NCBI GenBank assembly: GCA_951804985.1
Contig: OX638135.1
Location: 39,344,002 to 39,408,001, forward strand
Length of the DNA stretch: 64,000 bases
Direction: 5' to 3'
Origin: Dryomyza anilis
Taxonomy: Eukaryota > Arthropoda > Insecta > Diptera > Dryomyzidae
Part shown: positions 1 to 12,600 of the stretch, piece after piece
How positions within the stretch are numbered: position 1 is the stretch's first letter
Layout of the letters: every line of letters begins with the position of its first letter
Program-made: the position numbers and the translations under genes
The notes under the pieces: generated by a model
Seen by the model: the letters and a program-made list of their open reading frames with translations, nothing else
What the model was told of the DNA's origin: nothing
Databases searched by the model: none

Positions 1-1
1 A

Positions 2-1602
2 ATATTAGACCAATTAGGTCACAGTCGCTATTTTTCAACTTTAGACTTGGCAAGTGGTTATCATCAGATACTAGTTGAAGAAGGGGATAAGGAAAAAACA
101 GCTTTTAGTACAGGTCTTGGTCACTTCGAGTTTAACAGAATGCCTTTTGGTTTAACAGGGACTCCAGCCACTTTCCAAAGTATAATGAATCACATATTAA
201 CAGGTATACAGGGTATCGATTGCTTTGTTTATCTTGATGATATAGTGGTATACGGATATAATTTAGCTGAACATGAGCTTAGGTTGAGTAGAGTATTGCA
301 GAAATTAAGGGAACACAATCTAAAATTAAATACAGAAAAATGTCAGTTTTTGCGTCGCGAAGTTGTCTATTTAGGACATAAATGTTCGGAACTAGGTGCT
401 CTGCCAGACCCCTCAAAGGTTGAATGCGTGAAAATTATTCCGGTACCAAGAAATAAAAAAGAAGTACAAGCATTTTTGGGATTAATTAATTATTACAGAA
501 AATTTATAAACAATATGGCAAAATTATCATTACCAATTAATAAGTTACTTAGAAAGGATGTTAAATTCACTTGGACCGACGATTGTCAAAATTCATTTAT
601 TAAACTAAAAGAATCAATAATTTCAACACCCATTCTCGCATATCCAGATTTTACAAACCCTTTTTTACTTACAAAAGATGCAAGTAACGAAGCAATAGGT
701 GCGGTACTGTCACAAGGCAAAGTAGGGAGCGACCGACCAATAGCATTTGCTAGTAGGGCATTAAATGGAGCAGAAAAAAATTACTCCACCATTGAAAAGG
801 AATTTTTAGCTATAGTCTGGCCAACGAAAAATTTTAGAGCTTATCTTCTTCAAAATATATATTAACTTTTCAAGATGATTTTTCAAAATATATGTGCTGC
901 GTAGCTATCCCAGACGCAGAAGCAAGCACTGTAGCAAAAGCATTTAACGACGAAATTATTACAAGACATAACATAACAAAAGTATTGATAACCGACAATG
1001 GTTCGAATTTTGTTTCAAAATTATTTTCGGACACGTGTAAATTGTTAGGAATTAAAAAGTTACATATTACGCCATATCATCCACAGGCCAACGGCTCTTT
1101 GGAACGAAGCCACCGACCATTAGCAGAGTATTTACGAAGTTTTGCGAAAGAGGATGGATCAAACTGGGACCAGTGGTTAAATACAGCAATGCATGTACAC
1201 AATAATACAATGCATATGTCCACCGGGCAAACGCCTTTCCGTACTTTATACGGTTACGATTTTGAAATGCCAACCAATCTTAAACGCAAATGTTCACCAG
1301 TATATAATACCGATGATAGCAACAAGCTATTAAAATACCAAATTCAACACACACACGAAATCGTGCGACAAAATCAAGCCAGAGCCAAAGAAAAATCTAA
1401 GCAAAGCTATGATAGCTCAATACACCCAATAATATTCAAAGTAGTCGATAAAATTTTACTAAAAAATCAAAATAGGGAAAATAAATTTTCACCAGTCTGG
1501 GTTGGACCCTACGAGGTACTTTCAATTGAGATTTGTATTAAGGGTAAAGGGAAAAAATTTCATAATAATTTGTTAAAAGCATACAACAGTATAGTTATGT
1601 AG
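2..1602 (+). pseudogene. gypsy pol remnant (RT, partial RNase H, partial integrase)
   Basis: The frame is open from base 2 and continues an upstream pol. Visible RT motifs are SGYHQ near base 50, MPFGL near 140 and FVYLDD near 220-240. RNase H begins with LTKDAS near 670 (element B has LTTDAS) and stops at 865. The sequence then jumps to integrase, in a different frame from 892, at a point equivalent to ILTFQDDFSKY of element B. Compared with B about 640 bp is missing: the rest of RNase H, the HHCC zinc finger and the first catalytic Asp of integrase. The second Asp (TDNGSNF) and the Glu region (PYHPQANGSLERSHR) remain. Within the shared parts this copy is very close to the pol of B. A deletion plus frame change makes it non-functional. 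Confidence 0.9.
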
Positions 1603-2745
1603 GATTAAATAAACACTGTCTGCAACAAGAACCAATAATTTTTATCATCATTGAAATAAAGTCAAATAGTTAGTGCAGGACAGAATAGCTAAGTATTACA
1701 TATTGAAATTGAATTGAAACTACAAAATAAATAAAGAATAGAGAAAAACTATATTTTTTTTTAAATGAAGATATTAAATAAATTAATTTTAAATAATTTA
1801 TAAAATCCAAAAAATGTCATGTAATATTGCCAAAATACAAATCGCAGAGAAAATAGCTATGTATTAATTGAGTATAAACAAATAAAAAAATCAAATTATT
1901 ATTTGAGGTACGAATTTGCAAGGTATAAAAATTACGTTGTCATTAAAATTGCGATAGGTCTGTACCTACCTCAATGGCATTTTAAACAAACAAGTTCATT
2001 GCGCATAGAGCGCAATGCTCCCAGCTCATATTAATATAGAAGGCTTGAATATATTCATATGCCAACCGATTAAATGCACTTCAGCACTTTACAGGCAGAA
2101 GCCACTAACGTACTGGAACTGAAACGAGATACGGTAGTGCAGCGACAAAACTGCCTAATATTTTTTATCATTAACACAATTTTCATTCATGAAACTAAGT
2201 ATATTAATGCAGATATGCATTAATATAGCAAACTAACAAACGTTTTAAATTCATCATTACACGGTAATGAAAATAAATAAGTACAATTGAGATGTACAAA
2301 ATTAAATATTTAACAACTTAATATAGCAAATACATTTATGTAATGCTAAGAGGTCACGCGCGCTTATTTCTTAATACTTAAAAAAATTATTAGTTAATGC
2401 ATGAGTAAATAGCTAAGTATTGTTGAATATGACTAGCATTTAACCATGTACTACTGGGACTCTAAATAAAACAATTTGTATTGCAAAAATGCAGAAACAT
2501 ATCCACACATATATGTTTCTAAACAAAATCATATAGTACATGTTGACACATATGTAAATTAACTATTATAACTAATTAAGGTATAATTATGGCCATAGCC
2601 TTAACAGGAGATATTAAGGTAAAATAAGAAATATTTATAAGAAAACTATATAATATGATCAAGGATTCCATTAAATATGTAAAAAAAAAAATGGAATTTC
2701 TTCTCTTTATCTTTACGATAGGCAATTAAGAGGGAAACCAATATA
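1603..2745 (+). other. pol-env spacer of element A with diverged repeated modules
   Basis: No supported reading frame. The spacer carries related modules built on TTAGTGCA...AAATAGCTAAGTATT, at 1668-1705, 1843-1868 (partial) and 2390-2450; the last also has GACTAGCATT...CATGTA. Another block at 1951-1985 contains GATAGGTC, GTACCT and CAATGGCATT. The same modules occur, in matching orientation relative to pol, in the 3' noncoding part of element B. They are therefore conserved parts of the family and not chance AT-rich sequence. Their role is unknown. Splicing of an env message, RNA export or an insulator-like array (as gypsy has in its leader) are possible but untested. Confidence 0.7.
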
Positions 2746-4836
2746 ATGATTAGAATTGTCACACTGGTCCTGATGCTGGCAGCCAATGAAGCAGTCAACA
2801 TCACACAGACATCAATTAATGATACAAGATTATTCTTTGAGAAGACAACTGATGCTTTGTTCTACAATGATGAATGGACGATAGTAGCCAAGTTTAAACC
2901 GCTACAACTGAACGATTTCCTGGAGCTGACAAACAAATACATAATCACGGCAAACACAATGTGCGAACAAATGAGCACCAATGTAAACGGACCCAGCCTA
3001 AAAAGATCATGTATAGCAGCAACACGGGAAACCATAGCAATAATAGCCACACTACAGAAAAATGAAGAAATAATTAAGCGCACAATAAAGAGTAACCGAC
3101 AAAAGAGATCACTCAATTTCATTGGCGAAGGACTCAACTGGGCTTTTGGACTGATGGACAATATAGAAAGAGAGACTATCTATGAACATCTCAATGATAT
3201 TGAAGATAATGAACATAAAACATACAAAATTATGAAAAGACAAATTACGGTGATTTCATCAAATTATAACAAGATAGCAGAACCCTTACTGAATTCCTTG
3301 AAGGAAGTCGAAAATCTGCAAAATGTGTTAAACATAACAATAAGAACACAAAAATACATAAATGAAAAAATAAACCAACAAGTTAGTCATTTACTATTCA
3401 TGATGGATACCTTGGAAATTCAATCTACAATTAATGCAAACCTAATCGAAATTCAAGGACAACAGCAGATGGAAATGGCAATCATAGATGATCTATACAA
3501 GGGACGATTAGACCCGACAATTATAGACCAGAGCGAGTTAGATGAAATGCTGACTAGTCTCACGTTAAGAGGAAAGGCGAAGTGGTTCATACAAAAATCA
3601 TTCGAAATGCACCGTGCATCAACAGTACGAGTTTTCCCAGACACAGACGGCCTAATAATAGTCATCAAGACACCACTACCTGATGATTTGTTGTTCACAT
3701 TATATAAAATTTACCCAATACCCACAAATATTAATGAAGAATGGGATGCATTGGTTAAAACAACATATGACTACATATCAGAAGCAGAAGATCGGAGCAA
3801 ATACATAGGTCTATCGAATGAAGATCACAGCAAATGCATTTTGGTTAGACAACATACGGACAAAGAAATTACACTATGCAAACGTCCAGGAACCATGCTA
3901 ACAACTAGCAACACACTATGTGAAGTCGCGCTGATTCAACACAGAACAGATATTAAAGATACCTGTGAACATGTTGCAATCAGAAGGAGTTCTGGCCTAG
4001 TAGTGAAACTATGGACACCAAACACATGGTTGTATAAATTCAATACACCAGCCTTTTTCGAAGCAGTTTGTGGGTCAAATATAGCCACATTGACACTATC
4101 CGGCCTGGGTTGGATGTCCATAAATGAAGCTTGCAACATACACAACAAAGAAATGATACTGACATACGAGTTTACACATCAAAGCATTAGGAATATAACA
4201 TACAAGAAGGAAGAACATACGGTTATGATAGAAAATTTACAAGGCAATTGGTCATCATTATCATATTCAAATATATCACAAACATCGTTACCGATCTTGG
4301 TGTAAGATCACAGCAAAATAAAAGCAGCATTAAGAGATGGGCATCGTGATTTCGACGAAATATTACTACAATTAACTGATAACCAGGAACGCAAAGAATT
4401 ACTTAATCGTCAAAATGAAATAACGAAAACCGGTATGTCTTAAGGCATATTAATGCTGATATTAATAATAATAATAGCAGCATATGTATTATACATACAT
4501 TACTACTCGACAATTAAATATAAAGCAACAATAAAAGCCGATGAATTTAATACAAATAAATCACCAATAGCAACAATAGATGTAGAAGCGGCTAAGGAAA
4601 ACCTTGAAATGTTGTCAAATACATTTCCCAGCAAGAAATCGCCACTCGAAAAAATCGGGTCATGGCGGAAATCAACAACGCAGAAACCAAACACCACAAC
4701 ACCCATAGAAAGTCAACGAACGAAGTCACATGAAATAGAAGCCAATACGTCAGAAACAATAACAACGCATCGAACTACCACAGAACAGCAGCAGTCAGCA
4801 ACGAAAACATCGGGACCAGGTTTTTATTATATATAA
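2746..4836 (+). pseudogene. env-like (F-type) envelope gene with two in-frame stops
   Basis: An ATG at 2746 opens a frame beginning with a hydrophobic, signal-peptide-like stretch (MIRIVTLVLMLAAN). A furin-type site RQKR lies at residues 118-121, followed by a glycine-containing hydrophobic stretch starting SLNFIGEG, as in fusion-type insect retroviral envelopes. Several NxT/NxS sites are present. The first stop is TAA at 4303-4305, and a second TAA lies at 4441-4443. The frame from 4453 to 4836 is the same one and starts with a strongly hydrophobic run (ILMLILIIIIAAYVLY), the expected membrane anchor, followed by a polar Thr/Ser-rich tail. The two stops separate the ectodomain from its anchor. 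In active relatives the product would be a membrane glycoprotein, probably made from a spliced RNA. Confident as an env remnant, less so about its exact family. Confidence 0.82.
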
Positions 4837-5057
4837 CTTTCATATATAACTTTACAACCCTTAATTTACTAATATCCATTAAATATTTTATAAGTAAAGA
4901 TCATAACTTCATAACTAATAGAACTTAACGTAATTTATAAGAAAAAACTATTATTCTTTTTAATAATAATTTTCTCTTCAGAAATAATTAAAATAATACA
5001 AAAGAAAAAAAAAAACTATTATTCTTCTTAATAATAATATTTTTTTTTTCTTTCAAT
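4837..5057 (+). repeat. tandem pair of hairpins upstream of the polypurine tract
   Basis: Two inverted repeats sit just before the polypurine tract. At 4939-4978, AAGAAAAAACTATTATT is followed after 5 bases by a near-complementary arm. At 5001-5053 a longer version has an extended A run and T run. Element B, which has a different LTR, has a matching hairpin at 7167-7206 and one further arm near 7270-7290. Position next to the polypurine tract suggests a role in plus-strand priming or in 3' RNA processing. That role is inference only. Confidence 0.6.
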
Positions 5058-5070
5058 AAGGGGGGAGGTA
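5058..5070 (+). promoter_or_regulatory. polypurine tract of element A
   Basis: The run AAGGGGGGAGGTA directly abuts the LTR start TGTTGT at 5071. Element B has the related AAGGGTGGAGGTA in the same place. This is the expected primer for plus-strand synthesis. Confidence 0.85.
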
Positions 5071-5678
5071 TGTTGTGTATCATAATCGTAGAGTTCACAG
5101 CTTACATATGATCCACTGTTGAGTATCATAATCGTGGAACTTACAGCGTGCTTATGATCCACAATATAAAAAAATCAGTATATTTTTCTTTATGGCATAC
5201 TTTTAGGGTTAAGCATTATGCATGTTAAACACAAACAGTATTTAATTGTATTGGCGCACACCGCTAAACATAGCACAGGTATACACGCCCACGTTAAATA
5301 GGTCACTCAGATCACACAAATAAATGCTGACTTTGTTATTTTAGAATGATGAAAGTACTCAATTTATTGTGAAATTATAAATACGCTGACTAAGTTATTC
5401 TAGCATGATGAAATTACTCAATTTATTGTGAAATTATAAGAATACGAGGTGTTAAGTAGAAGTTAAGTATAGACTAAGAATCAATTGTTTTCAATAAGCT
5501 GAACTGTCTACAAATAAGTGTTAAGTATAAGTGTAACCAACTTTTAAAGCGAAATAAAGTGTCTTGAAGTAAAAAAGACCCGGTTGTTTTAAATAATATA
5601 AAGAAAGTAAAAAGGACTCAGTAAGTATAAATAGGATCAAGTTAAAGTCCTAGTAGAAGGACCTTTTAACATACAACA
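5071..5678 (+). repeat. 3' LTR of element A (608 bp)
   Basis: It begins TGTTGTGTATC and ends ACATACAACA, a 6-bp terminal inverted TGTTGT/ACAACA. A second copy of the same length lies in reverse as a solo LTR at 28677-29284. Near its 5' end a short motif (TATCATAATCGT plus GTTCACAGC or CTTACAGCG) is repeated. The LTR is unrelated to that of element B apart from the termini. Confidence 0.92.
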
Positions 5679-6594
5679 CTAGCACATAAAATGCAGTTTG
5701 GCATTGAATGTGCAACATTTGCATGGTAAGAATTTACTTTCTTATGTTGCACCGAAGAAAATGGCTGACTCGGTTTTCTAAATGAACTCCTCGAAGAAAA
5801 ATATCCTTTCATATCAGTAATAGATTCAAGCTTCTGATAACGATCAGTAAGGAACGTATCAAGAGCACTCCAATTTCTGCTGTATTTGTAAGGCTTTGTT
5901 CCCATAAAGCTAAGGTTAAATCGGGACGCCTTTGACAACAAAGAAAAATTAATATTGGATCCCAGTGATCCGTACTGATTTCGTATAATTTCAGTGTATT
6001 TAGGCAATTATTAATACCTCTTTGTAACGTTTTAAGTGCGTTACTATTTTAAGTTGTAACAACTGGAAGGTCGAACATCAATTTTAATTGATTGTTCAAA
6101 AGTATTCGTTTGTTTTCGAAGGTATCTTTTAAGTTTGACCATGCTAAAGCAAAACCGCTGTTGGTTAAAAGAGATTTTTTCACAATTTCCTTTGCGTCCC
6201 CACGTGTCTTATTTAAAAGATGATAAAGCCTTTCCACATCGCTTAATCGTGTGTTATTAATATAAACGGCTGTGAACATGTCACGGAATGTTGGCCATGA
6301 CAACATTCCGCCTTTAAAAACCTTCGCCATGCGATACTGAGCATGGCGAAGCCGAAGATTGTTGGTTGGACCTTGAGAATATGATAAAATACTTGGGTCG
6401 CTTACTGAATTCATTTGTAAGACAGGGGGAGTGGCCAGTTCGACCGAAAGCTGGTTAATATGCGACAAACAAACCACATACGAATTAAACGTGGTATAAT
6501 ATTTCCCTTTGACCACTTGAAGATCATCAGGGTCATCTGTGACTAATTGCGCTTCAATGAATGATAAGCAGGCATCATATTAAGTCTTGGCCTT
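5679..6594 (-). pseudogene. BEL/Pao gag (DUF1759-type) remnant C, distal part
   Basis: Two open stretches, 6516-6049 and 6007-5679 read on the minus strand, match the middle and end of the gag domain of BEL element D, for example ERLYHLL, LTNSGFALAWSNLKD and FDLPVV. They are in different frames and broken by stops near 6046 and 6580. The right end stops exactly at the target duplication of element B (6591-6594), and the N-terminal part resumes at 15609. The left end is cut by the LTR of element A. This is the capsid-like gag of a Pao-type LTR retrotransposon, dead by mutation and two insertions. Confidence 0.85.
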
Positions 6595-7148
6595 TGTTGT
6601 AATTAAAATGTCCGTTGCTTAGGCGTGAAGCCAAATGACGCAACGTTCCTTTTATAATTACCCATGATGTCCTACCAGAGAATGTCCAACGTCGAAGTTC
6701 CATTTTTATTAACCGAAATAATTCAAACAAGTCTTTTCTTTTAAGACATACTTTTATTAACTCTAAAGTTATATTTTAATATTAACATTATTGTCTACTA
6801 CTGAACTACTGATTTACCACTAACTTAAAATCTCACTTAAACTATTATAAGAAGGCATGTTTCAAATCTAAATGTTCCGGCAGAGTGCCGTGCGCAAAGT
6901 CCACTCACTATTTGCTTCCGTATGGGAAAAGGCCCTTAGCCAATCATGCTGCTGCTGGTTTTACCCAGCTTCGCTCATACTGGTGCTAGTTCATTGGCTT
7001 GCTTGACTATGACACATATGTCCTACGTTGCACTTTACTGCAACGTAACGATAACTGCATGAAATAGTCATCGCGTAAATAGGTCACGATACGTTTATAA
7101 TATCAACGTATAGTGACTTACCAAAACACACTATGTTGACTTACAACA
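6595..7148 (-). repeat. 3' LTR of element B (554 bp)
   Basis: On the minus strand it starts TGTTGTAAGTC and ends TTACAACA. It matches 15055-15608 except for four substitutions, near 6638, 6745, 6899 and 6923. The low difference means recent insertion. Confidence 0.95.
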
Positions 7149-7161
7149 TACCTCCACCCTT
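7149..7161 (-). promoter_or_regulatory. polypurine tract of element B
   Basis: The minus strand reads AAGGGTGGAGGTA immediately before the 3' LTR, matching the tract of element A with one change. Confidence 0.82.
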
Positions 7162-9684
7162 ATTTTAAGAAAAAATTATTATTAAAATGAATAATAGTTT
7201 TTTCTTTTACATCATTAATATCATCATATAAAGCATTACTACTATAAAAAAAAATATGTATATAAATAAACTTAATAATAGTTTTTTCTTGTTCATCAAT
7301 ATACTATATTATTTGAAAATATAATGTATTTGGAGGTTAATAACCTAATTACTAAACAACAGTTACAATGCACAGAACGTTGCAGTTGACAAAACAGTAG
7401 TTGATCAGGTTACCGCTTTGCACTTGCTGCGTTTTGTGTTGTTCAGTTGTTCTTTTTAATTATACATATCAGACATTATGCTTAATTTTTTTTGCAACGA
7501 ATTGTTTACTTTAACTTGGAAATATTTTGCGATTTTTAAATTTGAATATTTAAAGTTATTCTTGTGGAATATTCTTTTTCTTAGTAATTTATTATTATAC
7601 TTTTCTTTAAATAATATTTCTTTAACTTTCTTATTTATATTGTTGAAGTTTTTAATATTTGTTCACTTTTACTTTTACTATATTCTACTTCCATTTTTCC
7701 TTATTTTTCTCTAGTTTACTTTACTTTTATTTAATCAAATTTATTGTTACTTTTTTGTAATTTTAATTTGTTCTCATTTTACTTTAATTTTCTTAATTTT
7801 ACTTTAACTTTACTATATTTCCACTTCAACTTACATTCATTTTCTTTTACATATTTATAATATTTTAATAACATTATCATGTCATAAACTGCTGCGATCG
7901 CTGGTTCTGTTACTCGTGTATATTATGTTGGCTGCATTTCAACTCTCGATTTCTTCTCACCTTCCCTGTATAGAATAGACAATAGCTGATGTTCTTCGTC
8001 TTGATGTTAATTGCTTGAAATCTTCTTGTCGTCGATATTATTTAATTTTTTCGTCTTCGATATTGCTTGGTTTTTCTGCCAAGTAAATCGTAATTTGTTG
8101 AGAGCGGATTTTAAAATGGATAATTTTGTAATCGTATATTTCTGGATCTTATTATAACTTGTCTTCCTCTAGCGAGTTCTTCTATCGATCAGGAATTAGT
8201 ATCTTTTAATTATACATTGATGTTGTCGTGTTCATTTGACTTTGTTGTTTTAGTACAGGTTCGCATTCACAGCTAATTAAGTGTATATGAAAAAGCTCCT
8301 TCAACTTATAATATTAGAGTGTTGTTTTGTGCTATAAAATTGCCATTTTTTTAATTATATGTATGTAAAGATGTAAAATGTTGTTGTCTCATTATGGTAC
8401 AATAGTCGCAACTTTGCATATTTTTCAAATTTCTACCTCCATATTTATAGTGTAGCTCCTTCTTTCTCTTAATAAATCATCTGATTGACGTCCAATTGTT
8501 GTCGTCCGCACCATAACTCTCACATGTTGTTTCATATGTCATTACATAACATTACCATTTCAGACCTTTTCCCAACAAAACTAAACGATCATCGTTGACG
8601 CTCCTGAATTGTATTTCTCTATTCTGTAATTCTTCGTTTTCCCTTCGTTTATTTGTTACTTCTTCGTCTCTTCGTGTACGTCTTGTCCATTTCCAGAACC
8701 AGGATCATTAACTAAATACTATTATTACTTTACATTATAAAATCTTTAAATTGTATAAATAATTTATTTTTAACATCCTCTATAACTTATTTCCATTTAC
8801 GTTATCTTATATTAGAATATTAAATTACGTGTATATTTTATGTATGTGTGTGTAAGTTACTATTATTTTACTACATGTTTATTTATACTTTTAAAATCTT
8901 TAGTGTCTACTATTGTTATAACCTAATTATTCTTTATACAAATTCATTAGGAATCAATGCTAGTCATTTTCAATAAGTAATATTTAGCTATTTATTCGTG
9001 CACTAATTTCCGAATTTAATCATGTTCTTATAATTCATTTTTTACTCCCTACTCCGCATTACTCTTGGTATGCATTATATTTAAACCCATTGGGCTACTA
9101 TGCACTTTCCCTTGACTCCTCTCCACACCATCTCGCACATGCTATCCGTTTATTATTATCTTTCATATTCATATTAATTTTCGTCTTTTTTCTTATTTTT
9201 TTTTTCAGTATACATTATAACATACAAAATAACGTATCTCATTTCATTTGCATTAGTGCAGTGGTTCATATCGTTTGGTTCAATGCCATTGAGGTACTGA
9301 CCTATCTCAATTGTAGTGACAATTTAAATTTTATTTTACTATGTTATAGCTCATCTAATATACTCATGCTTATCACCTTATTCATTATTAACTGTTATTA
9401 ACCTTTGATATTTTCTTACTCATAATATCTTAAATTACTTTACTCCTTTATCTATTTTCCTTATAAAACATTTGTTAGTACATGATTCAATGCTAGTCAC
9501 CTTAAAAATTAATACATAGCTATTTCCTCATGCACTAATCTATTTCAGTAATATTAAACACCTATTCCAAAAAAAAAATCTTATATATGCGTAATTTATT
9601 CCATTCACCATTGTTTGCAGTATTATGCTTTTAACATGATCTACATTATGTATTATGATCATCATGAACTGTTTGTCACGTTAT
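7162..9684 (-). other. 3' noncoding region of element B in place of env
   Basis: No env-like frame is found here. A hairpin lies at 7167-7206, with a second arm near 7270-7290, corresponding to the hairpins of element A. At about 7480-7860 the plus strand is strongly pyrimidine-rich with repeated TTTACTTT-like words, so the element RNA is purine-rich and poor in C. At 8947-9010 and 9483-9536 are copies of the TGCTAGTCA...TAGCTATTT...TGCACTAA module, and 9281-9312 holds the GATAGGTC/GTACCTC/AATGGCATT block. Both are shared with the spacer of element A. Confidence 0.7.
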
Positions 9685-12600
9685 TTATTTCGTTATATTT
9701 TCTTCAAAATTGTATGCTTTTAATAAGTTGTTATGGAATTTTTTACCTTTACCTTTGATAGAAATCATTGTCGTTACAGGACTTACTATCGAAAGTACCT
9801 CGTACGGTCCTACCCAAATAGGTGAAAATATATTCTTTCTATTCTGATTCTTTAACAAAATTTTATCGCCTACGCTAAATATTTTTGGGTGTAATGTGCT
9901 ATCATAGATTTGTTTAGATTTTTCTTTTGCTTTTTCTTGATTCTCTCTCACGATTTCGTGTGTGCGTTGAATTTGGTATTTTAATAACTTGTTGTAATCA
10001 TCGGTATTATATACTGGTGAACATTTTCGCTTTAGATTTGTTGGCATATCAAAGTCGTACCCATATAAAGTACGGAAAGGAGTTTGCCCCGTGGACATAT
10101 GCACTGTGTTATTGTGCACATGCATTGCTGAATTTAACCATTGGTCCCAGTTTGACCCATCTTCTTTTGAAAAATTCCTTAGATATTCTGCTAACGAACG
10201 ATGGCTTCTTTCTAAAGACCCATTAGCTTGTGGATGATATGGCGTAATATGTAACTTTTTAATCCCTAATAATTTACAAGTATCTGAAAATAGTTTTGAG
10301 ACGAAATTTGAACCATTGTCCGTTACTAATACTTTCGGTATATTATGACGTGTAATGATTTCGTCGTAAAATGCTTTTGCTACTGTGTTTGCTTCTGCAT
10401 CCGGTATGGCTACGCAGCACATGTATTTTGAAAAATCATCTTGAAAAGTTAATATATATTTATTTCCAGATATAGTTTCCGGTAAAATACCTACAAGATC
10501 CATGTATACTTTATCGAATGGTCGTACAGGCGTATCAGTTAAAACCATTGGCATTTTAGTAAGCCTAGAACTTTTATTTATTTGGCATTTTTGACAATTC
10601 TTAACGTAATCTTTTATTTGTTTCTGCATACCTTTCCACTTAAATTGTTTTCTGATTCTGAAATATGTTTTCAAGGCGCCCTGGTGACCCCCTAATGCTG
10701 AGTCATGAAAGTCTTTTATAACAGTTTTAATTTCCTCTGGGTCAGTTAATAGTAGACTTGAGTTTAATTCGTTCTTGGTGTCTGTTGTTATTTCATCCAG
10801 TACTGGCGTGCTCACTTGTTGTTTGGTTTTTGAAATTTGATTATCTAATTTATTCTGTGTGGTCTTAGACCGTGTTTGGACCGCAGTAATATCTGGTTCT
10901 GGATGTGGAATTCTACTTAAAGCATCTGCGTTCAAATTCTGTTTACCTGGTTTGTAAGATATTTCGTAATCATATTCTGATAATTTATGCCTGAAACGGG
11001 CTAACCTTGATGTCTGATCTTTGAGATTTGCTGTGCTACGTAATGGTTGATGATCTGTATAAATTTGAAAATGTCGTCCTAGAAGATAAGCTCTAAAATT
11101 TTTCGTTGCCCAGACTATAGCTAAAAATTCCCTTTCAATGGTGGAGTAATTTTTTTCTGCTCCATTTAATGCCCTACTAGCAAATGCGATTGGTCGGTCG
11201 CTCCCTACGTTGCCCTGCGATAACACTGCGCCTATTGCTTCGTTACTTGCATCCGTTGTAAGTAAAAAAGGTTTTGTAAAGTCTGGATATGCGAGAATTG
11301 GTGGCGAAATTATTGATTCTTTGAGTTTAATAAATGAATTTTGACAATCGTCAGTCCATGTGAATTTAACATCTTTCCTAAGTAAATTATTAATTGGTAA
11401 TGATAATTTCGCCATATTGCCTATGAATTTTCTATAATAATTAATTAATCCCAAAAACGCTCGTACTTCTTTTTTATTTCTTGGCACCGGAATATTTTTT
11501 ACGCATTCGACCTTAGAGGGGTCTGGCAGCGCCCCTAGTTCCGAACATTTATGTCCTAAATATATAACTTCGCGACGTAAAAACTGACATTTTTCTGTAT
11601 TTAATTTTAAATTGTGTTCCCTTAATTTCTGCAATACTCTACTCAACCTAAGCTCATGTTCAGCTAAATTCTTTCCGTACACCACTATATCATCAAGGTA
11701 AACAAAGCAATCGATACCCTGTAAACCTGTTAATATGTGGTTCATTATTCTTTGGAAGGTCGCTGGTTCACCTGTTAAGCCAAATGGCATTCTGTTAAAT
11801 TCGAAATGACCCAGTCCTGTACTAAAAGCTGTTTTTTCTTTATCTCTTTCTTCTACTAAAACCTGATGATAACCGCTTGCTAAATCTAAGGTTGAAAAAT
11901 ATCTACTATGTCCTAACTGATCTAATATCTCGTCTATCCGAGGAATCGGAAATACTTGTTTAACTGTTACATCATTTAGTTTACGAAAATCTATTACTAA
12001 TCTCCATTTTTTGCTACCTTCCTTACCACTCTTTTTTGGTACCAACAATAACGGTGAATTCCAAGGTGAGGTACTCGGCGATATAATGCCGTCATCTAAC
12101 ATTTTTCCTACCTGTCTATTAATTTCTTCCCTATGAGTGTGGGGTAGCTTATATTGTTTCTGATTAATTGGCGTTTGGTTCCACTGTGTAGTTATTTCAT
12201 GTTTAAGCGCTGGCGTGTATGTTAATTTATCGCCATCTAAATGAAAAACATCATGATAAGAAATACACAGATTTTGTAAAGATGTAATTTCGTCTTTATT
12301 TAAAGTCTCATCAATTTTCATTTCCTCTAATAATTTGTTAATTCTGTTTGTAATATTTACTGAATTTATGCTGTTTATTGTAGAATTATTGGTATCCGAT
12401 TCTTTATACTGATTAAAATTCGAAAATTTTGGCTTAAAAGTACTGTCTATTATAATTTCTTTTTCTGTAGCATTTAAAACTGAAACATAAACTCTATTTT
12501 TGCTAACATTCGATATGCTTTCGCCCAAATATACTCTTGGAAAAATTTCCTGTTTATGTATTAATACGATTGGAATTTTTGTTTTTAAATGTAATGATAC

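Larger units (their letters stand above)
1..5678 (+). mobile_element. Ty3/gypsy errantivirus-like element A, 3' part
   Basis: Seen directly: in order on the plus strand, reverse transcriptase and part of RNase H, the back half of integrase, a 1.1-kb spacer, an env-like frame, paired hairpins, a purine-rich tract and a 608-bp LTR starting TGTTGT and ending ACAACA. The 5' LTR, gag, protease and start of pol lie left of the window. This order (pol, env, LTR) is that of insect errantivirus-like gypsy elements. Pol has an internal deletion and env has two in-frame stops, so this copy is dead. It ends exactly inside a BEL/Pao gag pseudogene (5679 onward), so it inserted into that element; bases 5679-5682 (CTAG) are the candidate 4-bp target duplication, whose partner would be outside the window. 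Confidence 0.88.

Noticed and set aside
1067..1273. Minus-strand open frame over integrase
   Set aside because: It overlaps the integrase remnant on the other strand and has no motif; a shadow.
7478..7714. 78-codon hydrophobic frame
   Set aside because: Pyrimidine-rich, T-dominated DNA gives Phe/Leu runs; antisense to element B and without motifs.
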